From Medicago truncatula (taxonomy: Eukaryota; Streptophyta; Magnoliopsida; Fabales; Fabaceae): a stretch of DNA of 64,000 bases. The stretch's first letter is position 1; every line of letters begins with the position of its first letter. A program made the position numbers and the translations under genes. The notes under the pieces were generated by a model that worked only from the letters and a program-made list of their open reading frames with translations, had not been told where the DNA came from and did not search any database. Below are positions 23,575 to 35,900 of this stretch, in pieces. The stretch covers positions 48,834,091 to 48,898,090 of the forward strand of contig NC_053044.1 in the NCBI RefSeq assembly GCF_003473485.1, read 5' to 3'.

Positions 23575-24203
23575 ATCATCTAATTATTTCGCCTTTTTAC
23601 CTGCCCACTTAGTTTCTCATATGAACATAAAATTAAATTAAGAGTTAAATAAGTAGATGGTCATCCTTGGTATACAAACATTTGATTTTAGTCTCCCTAA
23701 AATATTCCTTAGATTTCTGGTCCCTCCAAAATTCCATCCATAAAATTAGTCCTTACTTTTCAGTCAACTCATGTCTAACCTTCATATTTTTTAATGAAAT
23801 TTTCAAGAAATGGGTAGAAAATTATGACAATCTCTCCAAAAAAATAAATAGATATTTTTAACAAAGCATATGAGTTGACTAAAAAGTATGGACTAATTTC
23901 ATAGATAAAAATTTTGGAGGGACTAAAAGCCTAAAGAATATTTTAGGGGGACTAAAATCAAATGTTAGTATATTTAAGGGGACAGTTAACTTATTTAACC
24001 ATAAAATTAATCCTCCTCACAGTCACAATGTCTACCAAATTCCTAATTTTTCTTGTAAGAGTGCATACATTCCAAGTTCCAAAATGAATCTTCCTCTTAG
24101 GAACTAACTTCTTTAGCTGCACATGTTCACGACGATATGGAAACCATTGCTTACTTTTCATCGCATTCAGTAGATGAAGTAGCAATTCTTGCTCATTTAA
24201 CAT
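23575..24203 (-). pseudogene. LINE endonuclease N-terminal fragment, split by a MITE
   Basis: On the minus strand, 24203 downwards reads KRKIHFGTWNVCTLTRKIRN then VRRINFM, the N-terminal start of the AP-endonuclease domain of plant LINEs (usual form GTWNVxxLTGK...). At 24000 it stops against a MITE. Beyond the MITE, from 23641 downwards, the frame resumes with INFM-F-I-stop-ETKWAGKKAK, matching the usual INFMCLQETKW. So one LINE fragment was cut by the MITE. The internal stop shows it is dead. Confidence 0.75.
23642..24000. mobile_element. Mutator-like MITE inserted in a LINE fragment
   Basis: The left end is gagttaaataagtagatggt; the inverted right end is ggttaaataagttaactgtc. The arms then share 'catttgattttagtc(t/c)ccctaaaatattc', giving inverted repeats of about 70 bp. 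A target duplication is readable as taaaattaa / ttaaattaa (one mismatch). The element interrupts a LINE endonuclease frame. It is 359 bp. Confidence 0.8.
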
Positions 24204-25544
24204 CGTATTTTAGTCATACAATGCATTGCTTCGGGACAATGGCCTAGCATTCACATTGTTATGTATTTGGTCTATGTCATAAAGATTAAAAAAAATTCAT
24301 ATTAGATGTTGATGTCTAACACGACCCTCTCCTTTTATCTAAGCACCAAATATAGGGTCTGATGTCGTTCGAATTTTATAATCCGGACAAACTTCATGCA
24401 TTCCGGATTATATAATCCAGAAACCCTCAGTAGTTTTTCGACTATGGCAACACATCAAAGGTTTGACCGGTTAGTGGAGTTTTAATGCATTTTTGGACGG
24501 TTTTGATTGTGGAACACGTTTTATTTGACTGTACTTATGACCTATGACTGATTTAAGGCTATAAAAAGGTTTGGATCTTCAACAATTTCTTTCATTCTTC
24601 ACTTCACCTCCTTTCTTACATTTTGTTCAATTTTTTTTAATTTTTTAGGTAGTTTTTAGGTGTGTTTGTGGTGTCATAATCATTGTTGACCGTTCATACG
24701 ACCACTGCAATTGCATTGCAGCTTATGTGGGGGTTGTATAACGGTCAACAAAGATCCTTGACATAAAAAAAGATACAAAATATTCATATCGATTTTGTCC
24801 GAATTTTTATTTTCCGGAAATGCTAACAATATTCATATGGATTGGTTTTTAGAAGTTTTATTTTGATATGAATGTTCCATTAATAAATACTTGCACGCGT
24901 ATTGTTTTTTTCGAAGCAACACAGACATAGTATATCTGCCATTCATTAAGCAGTGTTCACATTTGTAGAAACATTATTCCAGTGTATTTTTTATACTAAA
25001 TACGAATAATATTAAATAATAATTTCACAATCTATTTTATTTCACAATAGAGGGCCCGTATGTTATAAATTTTTTTAAAAAAAAAAGAAGGATTTTTCTT
25101 TGTATTTTTAAAAAAAGATTTTTTGGAAATTTAATAAAAAATGGTAGAAGTTATTTCAAACTTATTTGATATAAGTTAAAAAAGAGATTTTGACATTCAC
25201 TATCTTATATATTCATTGTTCGAGATTTTACATAGTAAAAATCACATACTTTTTCAAAATGACATCTTTAAAAAATAATTTTTATGAAAAAACTATTTGA
25301 AATAGCTTTTTTTTAGAGACTTTTTTCCAAAGTTTTAGTATCCGAAACAAAATTATAACAAAATGATAAAATACTTACAATGATATTTTAAGATAAGCTA
25401 TTCAAACTAATTTTTTATTTAAAACTTTCCTTAAAAACTTCTTTGTTACAAAAATTATAATAAAAATATATTATACTGCAAAAGTCTATTTAAAAACAAC
25501 TATAATAAACGGGCCCAAAACACGATTTAATCGCAAATTTTTTG

Positions 25545-25925
25545 CTTAAACTCTTAAATTTTTGAACAATTTTTTGCAGACATGTTTAGAACATTACTAA
25601 AAGTTTCTCCGCAAAATTTGATTTTTACATCCAGATTTTGTTACTTTTAATCTTTAACTTTTGTCGTTTTAAAAAATTCATATTTAATTCGATTCATGTT
25701 AGAAAATTCTAAATTTTAGTAAATGAACCTTTCATAGTGTTCTAAACTTTTCTTATAAAAATCGTTCAAAAATTTAAGAGTTTAAGGATAATTAAACAAA
25801 TTTGTTTTAGCATGGACTAAAATTATAAGTAATTTTTTTTGTAGGGAGTAAAAAAGCTATTAAAATTACGTAAGGACTAAACTTAGAAGTTTCCAATTTA
25901 TAGGGACAAAAAACATATTTAACCC
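25545..25925. mobile_element. truncated Mutator-like MITE
   Basis: The interior matches the intact element at 38503-39038 (around 'aaactcttaaatttttgaac' and 'acatgtttagaacattac'). The right end reads gggacaaaaaacatatttaaccc, split here as gggacaaaaaac + atatttaaccc. The left terminal repeat is missing. Confidence 0.65.
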
Positions 25926-26924
25926 TCATTTTTTTAATAAAAAATTATCATCTAAGTGTATCGTATAAAATTGAGAAATCCCATAACATGAATCATACGA
26001 GAGTGAGAAATAGGAAATTAAATTAGGTTTAGGACGACTATGCAGCAATTATTATCTTGAAACCGTTTGATCAAAATCAAACGATTTAGATATCAAGATG
26101 GTTTTAAATTTTTGATTAATATAAAATTCTAAATTTAAATCTGAACCGTCATATCTTAATCGAACAACTTCGAGTATGCCATCTACACAACTGCATCGAT
26201 TTTCGAGTGCACAGAAACCTAATCCGAGAAATAGTGATTATTATGTAGTCCCTACAACTCACATCAGTATGGGAGATGGAAGACATAAGGAGTAAAAATG
26301 AGCACATGGTAGAGGTGTTCGGGCATATGAAAGTTTCTTGGGGTCTCAATGCTTGTTGTGGCTGAAATAAGCAAAGTATCTAATCTTGGAGCCCTCAGAA
26401 TTAATAACCAACGTCTACTTACAAGTCCCCACCAACGACAGTCATCATTAGCGTCCCGGCATCAAACTTCAATCCACCACAACCATTAGACACGACTAAA
26501 CATATTTGGAAATTTTTACTTGCACTACCTTTATCATGCAACCATGTCTTTTTCTTTTCTTTCATTCTTATAGTCCAACACGTCTATCACAATTTATGAG
26601 ATTAAGAAAGACTTTAGTAACAGCATCTCGAATAATTTTATTCATATTATTTTATTGAAATGAATTGAGATGGTAGGTTATGGGATTTCAAATTTAGAGT
26701 GTTTTTGTTTGGCCACTATAAGTTCAGTGCAGACAGAGGGTGTGGGGTCCACTTGCAATTTGAAACTTTGGAGGAAAAAAATTGAACACCGGTCTTAGAA
26801 ATAAAAATAGCAAATTGATAAAAAAAAAAATATATATGTAGAAAAATGAATATTGTTGGTTCTCTTTTAGTATTTTCATTTATGAAAATAGGATGGAATT
26901 GCGAATTTTTTTTGTTCAAAATAA

Positions 26925-27015
26925 TTTTTTTTTGGTCAAGTAACTAGTTGTTAGAAACTTATGAAAAGTGGGATGTGTCTAAGTTCGAACTTCGATCCAT
27001 GTATTTATTATAAAG
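26925..27015 (-). repeat. SINE 3' fragment
   Basis: On the minus strand a box B-like aagttcgaactt is followed about 45 bases later by actagttacttgaccaaaaa, which matches the 3' end of the SINE at 50464-50603 (ggctacttaaccaaaaa). The 5' part is not recognisable. Confidence 0.4.
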
Positions 27016-27051
27016 TTGAACTAAAGTTAATGCAACCACTTATATGAATTT

Positions 27052-27052
<1 letters not shown>

Positions 27053-27091
<39 letters not shown>
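27053..27091. repeat. (TA)n microsatellite
   Basis: An uninterrupted run of about 19 TA units. A foldback element adjoins it on the right. Confidence 0.9.
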
Positions 27092-27094
<3 letters not shown>

Positions 27095-27356
27095 TTGCTA
27101 GAAAACACCTTTTATGAAAGTGTCTTTTAGCAAGTTATTCTATGAGCATTTGCTAAAAGACACAAACTAATTTTTATGAAGGTGTCTTTTACCAAAATTA
27201 TAACTAAAAAGTGGAAATCACACCTTGAGGTGTGCGTTGCTAAAAGACACCAACTAATTTTTATGAAGTGTCTTTTAACAAAGTTACAGTGGAAATCACA
27301 CCTTAAGGCGTGAGTTGTTAAAAGACACCTTTCATGAAGGTGTCTTCTAGCAAAAC
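27092..27356. mobile_element. foldback MITE with nested hairpins inserted in TA repeat
   Basis: The ends are gttttgctagaaaacacctt and, inverted, gttttgctagaagacacctt, flanked by TA-rich sequence on both sides. Each arm is itself a small hairpin (aaaacacctttt..aaagtgtctttt). Inside, further hairpin pairs repeat 'gctaaaagacacc' and 'aaggtgtctttta'. A central pair 'ggaaatcacaccttgaggtg' / 'ggaaatcacaccttaaggcg' is arranged directly. It is 265 bp. Confidence 0.65.
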
Positions 27357-28180
27357 TATATATATATTTTACTAAATGGATTTCAATACTTATTTTTTGT
27401 ACAATTAGTATGCAATATTGTGTTGATATATTAATATATTATTTGTTGCTTTAAGTTCTTTTTTATCAATGTTTTGTTTAAGGATCTTGTTAACCAATGA
27501 CCTCAAGGCAATGGTTAAAGAAACTATTAATAAAATATTTGTCTTAAAAATATAACTTTTGACTTTGATTAAGTAATATTTACACCATTTTTTATAAAAA
27601 TGTTACTTGTTTTTGTTGTTTAACCAATGTCTGATGACAGTGTTTAACATTCTCCTTTGTTTAATTAATGAATTTTTTTACTATTTTATATCGTGAATAT
27701 AATTGTATACGTTCATGTTTTTTTTAGGGAATTGTATATGTTGATGTTATTTACCGTATGTTTGGTTTAGCTTTTCCAATACTCAAATCACTTCCGATGC
27801 CCATGTGACCTTGATTTATGGAAGCTGCTAAACGTGACTTGCATTTTGACGTCTGTTTGAAATTGGTTTCATAGTGTAGAATGAATCCATTTAGTTGAAA
27901 TTATTTTTAATTGAACGACAAGTTTGTGAAGTCGTCCATACCAAACCAATCTACATGTACTTTAATATTTTTAAATCTCTTACTTTTTCATTTCAAAATA
28001 AAAATTTCATGATTTGTCCATGTGAACATAACTCAATTGATAGGAATATTGCAAAATACTATTGTATATATAGAGGTTGAAGTTCGAAACTTGACATCTC
28101 ACATCTTCATATTTTAAATGTATGAGCTTCGATAAATAATAGGTTATTTGACCGGAAAAAAACTTATGATTTTTGACTTA

Positions 28181-28228
28181 AAAACCGATTTAACATTTTT
28201 TTTTTTGTGTAAAACCGATTTAACATTT
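28181..28228 (-). repeat. poly(A)-type micro-insertion with 18-bp target duplication
   Basis: aaaaccgatttaacattt at 28181-28198 and 28211-28228 encloses 12 bases, ttttttttgtgt (acac plus eight A's on the minus strand). Confidence 0.6.
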
Positions 28229-28805
28229 AACACTATTAATAAGTATATATATATAATAATTGATGAAGAAAAAAAAAAAAGAAGAAAAATGAGAAAGCCC
28301 AAGGGAAAGACATGCCATGAAATGTGAAACATAATGCCACATGCCTTTGTCTAGAGCATCCATTCCCAAGTACTGACTTATAAAAGTTGAAAGCAACCAA
28401 CAGGCTGTCCTTATTATATGATGAAAAAATATGAATGACTATGATAGTAAGTAGTATATGAATACTATTATATTCATCCTCCTTTCCTTTCTCTCTCAAG
28501 CTACTATACATACTGGGAAGAAGAATCCCTATATTTGGCAAAAATAAAATATTAATAAATTATATTTTTGGTTGAACTTGTTACAAGAAGCATATCATCC
28601 AGGCCCCCTTAACACTGTTCCTCTGATCTCTTATCCATTATCCTGTGATCCACAATTTCATTTCATGTATGGTTTTTAAAGGAATCTCTTTCACCCTCAC
28701 CTAACAATACAGTGTACCCTCCCTCACAGAATCCATGTCAGGCAACGAGTGGTGGGTGAAGGAAGAAGTAAGCATCCTTCTGCTGCTATTGTCTGCTAGC
28801 TAATA

Positions 28806-28830
28806 CTCTCTCTCTCTCTCTCTCTCTCTC
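28806..28830. repeat. CT microsatellite in SPL leader region
   Basis: A pure (CT)n run about 300 bases upstream of the first SPL codons. CT/GA runs are common in plant 5' leaders. Confidence 0.8.
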
Positions 28831-29141
28831 AATAAGCATTTATTTATTTATTTTCTATTTTTGTATTTTGTCGTTGCTTCATTGTATTATGTTAGGTAAC
28901 CTTAATTTAAGGTTCCAGTGTCTTTGGAACTTTGTTACTTGACATTTTTTTACTTGGATTCTTAATTTCAGTTCAATATGGTTATGCTACTGGTCATTAC
29001 TCATTATGTTTTTTTGTTTTTCAAACAATTGTGAATGATATTTAGGTAACCAACCAAACAAAGAAGGACTTTGAAGAAGCATAGCTGAAAAGTGATATTA
29101 ATTAATATTTTTAATTTTTACTTTTTGTTGTTATTAATATT

Positions 29142-29186
29142 ATGGAGTGGAATTTGAAAGCACCTTCTTGGGATTTGGGGGTATAG
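29142..29186 (+). other. out-of-frame relic of the conserved SPL13 N-terminus
   Basis: ATG at 29142 opens [14 protein letters not shown] and then meets a stop at 29184-29186. [12 protein letters not shown] is the conserved start of legume SPL13 proteins. The rest of the protein ([15 protein letters not shown] onward) continues in another frame. A run of five G's at about 29177-29181 marks where one base is missing relative to an intact gene. Confidence 0.8.
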
Positions 29187-29215
29187 AAGAGGCAACATTA
29201 CCCAACATAGAAACA

Positions 29216-32200
29216 ATGGAAGAATCAAACAGATTTGGAGTTTATAAAATGAAAGGGGAGTTTTCTGTTGATTTGAAGCTTGGTCAGGTTGGGAACTCTG
29301 CCACTGATCAATCACCACTTCCTTTGTCTAATGATGCTGTTGTTGTCTCCAAAATTGCAACACCTACTTCTTCATCAGGATCTTCTAAGAGAGCTAGAGC
29401 TATGAATAATAATACAACATTGACAGTTTCTTGTCTTGTGGATGGGTGCAATTCTGATCTTAGTAATTGTAGAGATTATCATAGGCGTCATAAGGTTTGT
29501 GAACTTCATTCCAAGACTCCAGAGGTTACAATTTGTGGCCTTAAACAAAGGTTCTGCCAACAGTGTAGCAGGTATATATGCATCATCAGTATATCATATC
29601 CTATATTTAAATTTGATATTTACGATTAATTTAATCCCTAAACTATAAAATATAATATAATAGATGTCCACATGTTATATGAAACCAGTCAATTTATTAT
29701 CTAAAGTAAATGAAAATCCGTCAAATTAGTCTCCAACATTTTATAGCAATGACTAAATTGGCAGATCTTATATTTGTTTGATGACTACTTCCTCCTGTCA
29801 CATTTATAAGTAAATATTGTTTTTTTTCAGATTCGTTGAATAACTGATATATCTGGACTATAATATTATCCCGATACATCAGTTATTTAATGAATCTAAA
29901 AGGAAATAGTTATTTATAAATGTGACCAGAGGGAATACTAATTTATGAACTAACTTAGAGAGAGTGATAGAAAACAAAATTTATGTACATTTCTAAAATA
30001 GTTCTAGATTGTTTGTAATTTCTTCTATTAGTTTGTATATGCATTTGAATCCTTATCTATTGTTCATGTTAGCTTCCATTCCATTGTTCATGTTGGCTTC
30101 CTAAGTACTATTGTTTGCTATATCTTTAGCATCTTAATAACCTTTTTTTATTCTTAAACCAAAAAGATTCTCAACAAATAAGAAACCTGCAGGTTCCACT
30201 TTAAAATTTTATTCTATCATACATTTACAAGTTTATACGACACTCACACTTCAAATTGAAGTCATATCCGATATCTGACACGAGTTGGTGTCAGATTACA
30301 TTTAGTTATAAGATTTTCTCAAATTAATTATAATTGGTGTCAACGTGTCAGTTTGTGTCTAGTGTTCATAAGTGTTTCATAGCATGCAAGTCTCATGCAA
30401 AAAACATAGTTTAATTATATGGTTACTTTTAAAATCATTGTTCTTTAATTTACATATAGATCCATGTTTGTGTTTAAACTCGATGGATCTCACATTCTTA
30501 CATCAAGTTACAAGTGAGTCTGTGACATCATGTTGGTTGAAGTTCCTTAAATCCTGAATCTTAATTTCCTTTATGTAGGTTTCATTCACTGGAGCAATTT
30601 GATGAAAGAAAAAGAAGTTGTAGGAAACGTTTAGATGGACACAACCGAAGGAGAAGAAAACCTCAACCTGAACCTATCACGCGACCTGCTGGTAGTTTTT
30701 TGTCCAATTACCAAGGTTAGTTACCTTTTAGTTATATTTATTAAAATTTGGGTTGGACCTAACTCAACTTTACACAACCGGATAGTAAAGTAAAGTAAGG
30801 ATTGCCCTCCGCATGACTCGAGTGTTTCAATAGCAGAAACCAAACACTAACTTCTTTAGCTAAGATATCATCTTAGAAGTTGTGGTTTATATTCTAATAA
30901 GTTTAGTTATTTCCAACCACATTTTTATCCTGAGTGGACCCATTTGCATATATGCCTAGATTTGATTTGTTGCATGCGTTACCTAAAGATCCCCACATAG
31001 ATACTGAAATATATATCAGATGAGCAAGAAGCTTCATGTGATTACGTAATGCACTTAGATGGACTAGTGCGCCTGATTTGTCCATTTATGTCTCTGTCGT
31101 GCTCATGGCAATCTAATGGCCACTAATATAATATTGTTGGTAGGGGTTGCATTCTTTCACTTATGGAGTGAATTAAGGTACTCCACCGAATATTTATAGA
31201 TGAATGAAACCTTCAAGAGAGAAAGTCTATCATTGGGATAAACCGGTAGAGTAAAAGCCATCGTGAATGTTGACTTTTAGAGAGGTAGCAATTTTAGGAG
31301 TCTCTATGTGAGTAAATAAAAGTGTACTCGATGTAGTATGTAAGCTACGACGCTCTCCTACCTATATATAATGGGCGAGTAATTTAGATTGAGGTTTTCT
31401 TGTGGACTTCGGTCCTTTTGCGGTATTGTGTCTACCAAATTTCTAGTTCATGTTATCCTTAAGGAAATAATTGATAGTGCAAATTAAAAGAGATATGACT
31501 TGAATTTTGTTTATGTAAGTGAAGGATATCCACACATCTTATGAGTTAGTTTTGTTGGATTGAGTTAGTCTCAACTCTCAACCTAAATTTTAAGATGTTA
31601 TGAGACTAATCTAAGATCCCTTAGGGCTCCCACTATTTTATTACTCGTATCACGTTCTCCACATGTCTGGTCATATGAAAACACATGTTCATAAGTTTTT
31701 AATCGTTCCATTAATTAGTTTATTTGAAGTACAAGTAATTCAATGTCTGCCATACCTTTTCAGGCACCCAGTTGCTACCTTTTTCAAGTTCTACTACCAT
31801 GGTGAATTCAACTTGGAGTAGCGGACTCATATCTTCCTGTGAAAGTGGTAGACTTCACATTAACAACCAACACCAGCAAGTTCATGTGGTTGATAAACAA
31901 GATCATTTTCTTGGTTCTACTGCAACCACCTACGAAGGGAAACAGCTTCAATTCTTACACAATGACAACAACAATCCCTCACTTCATAATGAAACCGCAC
32001 CTCTTCTTAGGACAAGTAGCAAAATGTTCTGTGATAGTTTAGCAACTTCAGTACACGAGTCACCTTGTGCTCTCTCTCTTCTGTCATCATCACAGACGCG
32101 CATACCTGATAATGGTTTGAATCAAATGGTGCAGCAACCTCATTCAATGTCCCATATGCAGCCCTTGGGACTGAGTCTGCATGGTAACAATAGCTTTGAG

Positions 32201-32326
32201 TCCATGGAAGGAGTGTTGGTCCCAAATGGAAGTGAGAGTGATCATTGTTCCTCGTTGTATAACATGGGTTCTGATGGATCACAAGGCAATGATGCACCTC
32301 AACTATTTCCCTATCAATGGGAATAG
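29216..32326 (+). CDS. SPL13-like: SBP-box transcription factor, SPL13-like, miR156-targeted, N-terminus frameshifted
   Basis: SBP-box (SPL) proteins bind GTAC DNA motifs in the nucleus and drive vegetative phase change and branching. Three exons: up to 29571, 30579-30715 and 31764-32326; all join in phase. Starting at ATG 29216 gives 351 residues. The conserved phrase [10 protein letters not shown] is near the N-terminus. The SBP domain is split by intron 1: CLVDGC...[14 protein letters not shown], then [13 protein letters not shown] and FHSLEQF...KRSC, supplying both zinc sites. The nuclear signal is [17 protein letters not shown]. Exon 3 carries a perfect-looking miR156 site (32067-32086) encoding ALSLLSS, as in SPL13-type genes. 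The ATG at 29142 begins the expected N-terminal motif but is out of frame with the rest; see the relic entry. Translation may start at 29216 without that motif, or the sequence has a base missing. Introns hold a Stowaway MITE (intron 1) and unique DNA. Confidence 0.9.
29788..29935. mobile_element. Stowaway-like hairpin MITE in SPL intron 1
   Basis: The ends are cttcctcctgtcacatttat and, inverted, ttccctctggtcacatttat, flanked by TA. The interior arms also pair (gattcgttgaataactgat against atcagttatttaatgaatc), so the whole 148-bp element folds into one long hairpin. Confidence 0.7.
32067..32086 (+). promoter_or_regulatory. miR156 target site
   Basis: gtgctctctctcttctgtca lies in the last SPL exon in the frame that encodes ALSLLSS. 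It is the standard miR156/157 complementary site of plant SPL genes, so the transcript should be cut or repressed in juvenile tissue. Confidence 0.95.
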
Positions 32327-32574
32327 AAAATTTTAATAAGTATCATAAGTGTTCACCCTTTGTTAGTTCATTTTGAATGAATTCTTTGCACTTGGACTAC
32401 TTAGTTATGGTGGTTTTCCTTACCGAGAAAGTAATGTATGAAATTTAATCTCTATCATGAGGAGAAAAGAAAAACTAGAATAATATTCATAATGGGATTT
32501 TGTTTCTTTCTCACGTACAGTTCCTTCGGCAAATGTGATTCAACAAAAAATGCACGAATATTTTTAACAAGGTA

Positions 32575-32730
32575 ATTAAACCCAGGTGAAAACTTAAAAG
32601 GGAATTTTTTGTTTTGTTTTGAAAGAGACCAAAAAGTGAAAACTTAAGGGGCTGAAAAGTGATTTTTTCAATAGGGGCTAAAATCACAATTATGATAAAG
32701 TTAGGGGACCAAAAATGTATTTAAGCTAAA
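32575..32730. repeat. solo MITE-like arm
   Basis: Repeated phrases (gaccaaaaagtgaaaactta; ggggctaaaatcacaatta; ggggaccaaaaatgtattta) match the right arm of the 'tggtcccttaa' MITE family. No left arm is visible between this and the SPL 3' end. Confidence 0.4.
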
Positions 32731-32981
32731 AAATAATAGTCAGTTTAACTTGGTAGAGACGATGCATTCCAAGGACTGGAATCAAACCTTAAAAAAAATA
32801 AAAATAAAAATAAAAATAAAAATAAAAAAACGCCAAACCTAAAAAGCGATCCAAACCCATATGCACAATCGTCATCATCATCTTTTTCTCGGTACATTTT
32901 GTCCGAAAGCAAAATCAAAACACTGCAAATGCAACTATACCGCATTTTGCGTTGACGAGTCGAACTCGAACCACCACAGCA

Positions 32982-35900
32982 ATGGAGGAACCACCGTGTT
33001 CATCATCATCGCGATCGAGCTCCAAAGGAAAATCCTCAATCGATCCCATCACCGGCATCAACGTCCTCAGCGACGATCTTCTCCTCAACATTTTCACCAG
33101 ACTTCCTGCCATATCCTTCGCTTCTGCAACTTGCGTTAACAAATCATGGAATTCCGTTTGTAATCGCATCATTTCTCGTCCAAAACTAGCTTCTGCACTT
33201 TCTCTCAATCCTTCACTCCGCGTAAGTCCTAATAGAACTCGCACAGCTAGGTTTAATACTTTTAAATATTTTGTAGGGTTTCCAATGATTTTTTTTAATC
33301 TGAATTTCATTTCTATTTGACTAGGATGCGGTGAATGAAGTTGTTGATAAGGTTTTGTCTGAGCCAATTCGACCTTATTTTGCTATTGTCAATATTGGAT
33401 GTGGATTTGATCCGAGCAAGATTCTGAGGCTTGTAAAAATTTAATTAATGTCAACTTTTTTTTAAGCGAGTATTATTTGTGTTATGCAACTGATTTAATG
33501 CCAATGGTGTAGGTTAAGCGGAGAGTGGGGTTCAATATTCCGGTGGTTGTTACGGTGAATAATGGTATTATTGGAAGGGATGCTGTTACTGATGAATTTA
33601 AAGAGGTTCGATGTTGATAATTTTTTCTGTTGTGTTGTAGAGATTTGACAGAGTCATGTGTAAATCTGAGTGAGGATGATCTGTGTAGGTGAAATGGGGT
33701 GCTCTTTTTAGTGGCATTGACGATGAAGAATATGCGAGACATATAAATGAAGGCATAGTTTTGACAATTGGCTGTTTGCCAGGATTGAAAGTTGAAGCTA
33801 TACCGTTAATACGACCAGCAAAGGTAGTAAATTTATTCAAAAATTTGGACTTTGCTCGCTATGAAAATTAATAAGTAAAAGTAAGACATTTTTTAGATTA
33901 ATTAGTTAATTAATACCTTGCTACCAAAGGTAAGGTAGTCTCGTGCAAAAGGCACCCTTAAGCTATCAACTTGCTTTAGTAATGCCTTAAGGCAAGAGGT
34001 GGCTGACTGAACTAAGGTGTTAATAGATAAGCAAAGATAACAGTATAAGAAATTAACTGTCCATTTAAATTAATCACTCAATTTGAAAAGTAGCAGAGTC
34101 CCAAAGATTGGCATTGTTTATTTAACATTATGACTAGTTTATCCTCTTTATCATCACATTTAAAATGGACTAAAGTGTAATACATATTCATTTACTACTG
34201 ACTACAGGGGGGAAAGTAGATTTTAGTATAAGAGTAAAGGGAAATATTCAAGCTTGAGGAAATTTGCTGCTACAAAGGCAGTCTATGTGCGAATGGAGAT
34301 TAAAAAATCATAAAGACGTGAAAGTGTGTTCTAAGTTAAGGGAAATGCAGAAAAATGAAACTGAAATTTAGTATTATTTTATAAGTTGTCAAAAAATAAT
34401 TATATTAGATATTGACTGCTAACCCTGGGCTTAAGTATATGATTTTGTTAATGCATGAAGTTTAATGATTTTTATAGCAATATCTTTTAAATATTTATTT
34501 ACATTTCTCATAGAATCTCCGGGTGTTATGATTGCATGATTTCTTCTCCCTTCTGATTCAAAGAAGGATCTCAGTTTTTAAAACTTCACCACTAGCAAGA
34601 GGAATACCCTTCCCTCACCTCAGAATTAGATAATGTGATGCTTTATTCTTTTTTTTTTTTTTTTTTAATTTCATGAAGTTATTAATTAATAGTATTTCTG
34701 ATACCAGACACCTCAAGAACCATGCGTTGATAGTTTTTCAATGGATATCAAGGAATACTCAGCCTCTGTCTCTGGTCACCAATTCCCTGTTGGGATTATA
34801 TTATTTGGAGTGAGTTAACAATCACACTTATTTACCGATATTGATTTTATTTTTATAGTTAATTTATCAATCTTGGTTCTGTTCCTAACATTTTGATTTG
34901 GTGGCACAGGAAGCAAGCAGTGACATGAAACTGGTCATGGAGAAGTTGGGTTAGTGATTCTTGAATACATATTTATTTACTCGAAAGGAAAAAATCGGAA
35001 ATTAAATGTTATGCTTATTAGAATATTTGAGGTTTATCTCTACAATTGTATTGTGTTAAATGATAAAATAAATAAACTATTCCAACAGTTTATATACACA
35101 ATGCTCTATTTAGTTTGGAGATATTATTATTGACTGCTTTGCCTGTAATATTTTGTTACAAAACAAGTATGGGATATACATAATGACAATTTTATACTTA
35201 AACTTAGATGGGACGACTGTTTATTTTGTGTTAGTGCTCTAATTGGAAAGAACATGACTTTAATTAACACATTTCTGCCACAAATACATGCTTACTTTCT
35301 GTCTTATTTGACTGTATTTTGTTTCATTTCAGATTATGCCATGCCTATGGACACAGTCGTTGTGGGCGATGAAAGAGGATGCTCTGTATTCAGATGTGGA
35401 AATGATTCTAGACACGCCTGTGGTAGTAAAGGGTGCATAGAAGCTGTTGCTCTTGTCTTTGCTCAGGACAGAAACAGGTCTTCTGGTACCTCTCGATCCC
35501 CTTTTCTTCGCTCTTGCCACATAATTCCAATGTAATGCATGCAACTGCTACAGTGCATGTCGTTGTATCTTGTTAATGGACAATGTAATTTTGTATATTC
35601 CTCTGAGATTCAAACCGTCAAAGGATATCAGGATTGACAAGTCATGTATAACTTGGCTATAAATAATCTAAACTTTTCCTCGATAAATTTATGTAGTTAA
35701 TCAAGGCAGTTTTAAGAAAAAAATAAGTGGGAATTTTTTTCAAATTTGTTGGACACTTCTAGAAATTTCCATTATAAAAGGGCAGCCCGGTGCACAAAGC
35801 TTCTGCATACGCAGGGTCCGGGAAGGGGTATATTGCTTTTTTTTCTTGCGACAGGGATCTAGGTGAGATGTTGGCGGAAATCAGTATTGGATACGGATAT

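Larger units (their letters stand above)
22443..29141. other. gene-free repeat-rich intergenic region
   Basis: Upstream of the membrane-protein gene and of the SPL gene (divergent pair). It contains a Stowaway MITE, a Mutator-like MITE nested in a LINE piece, a truncated MITE, a foldback element in a TA microsatellite, and several micro-insertions. The last ~600 bases should carry the SPL promoter and leader. I see nothing else in 24300-25540, 25930-26900 and 27400-28140. Confidence 0.6.

Noticed and set aside
27092-27356. CRISPR-like array
   Set aside because: The repeated words are inverted hairpin arms of unequal spacing in plant DNA, not direct repeats with regular spacers.
27892-28541. 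Short frames between the foldback element and the SPL leader
   Set aside because: AT-rich, hydrophobic, overlapping on opposite strands, no splice or motif support.
35333-35544. Antisense frame over F-box/FIST exon 7
   Set aside because: A shadow of a real exon with correct splice sites on the plus strand.
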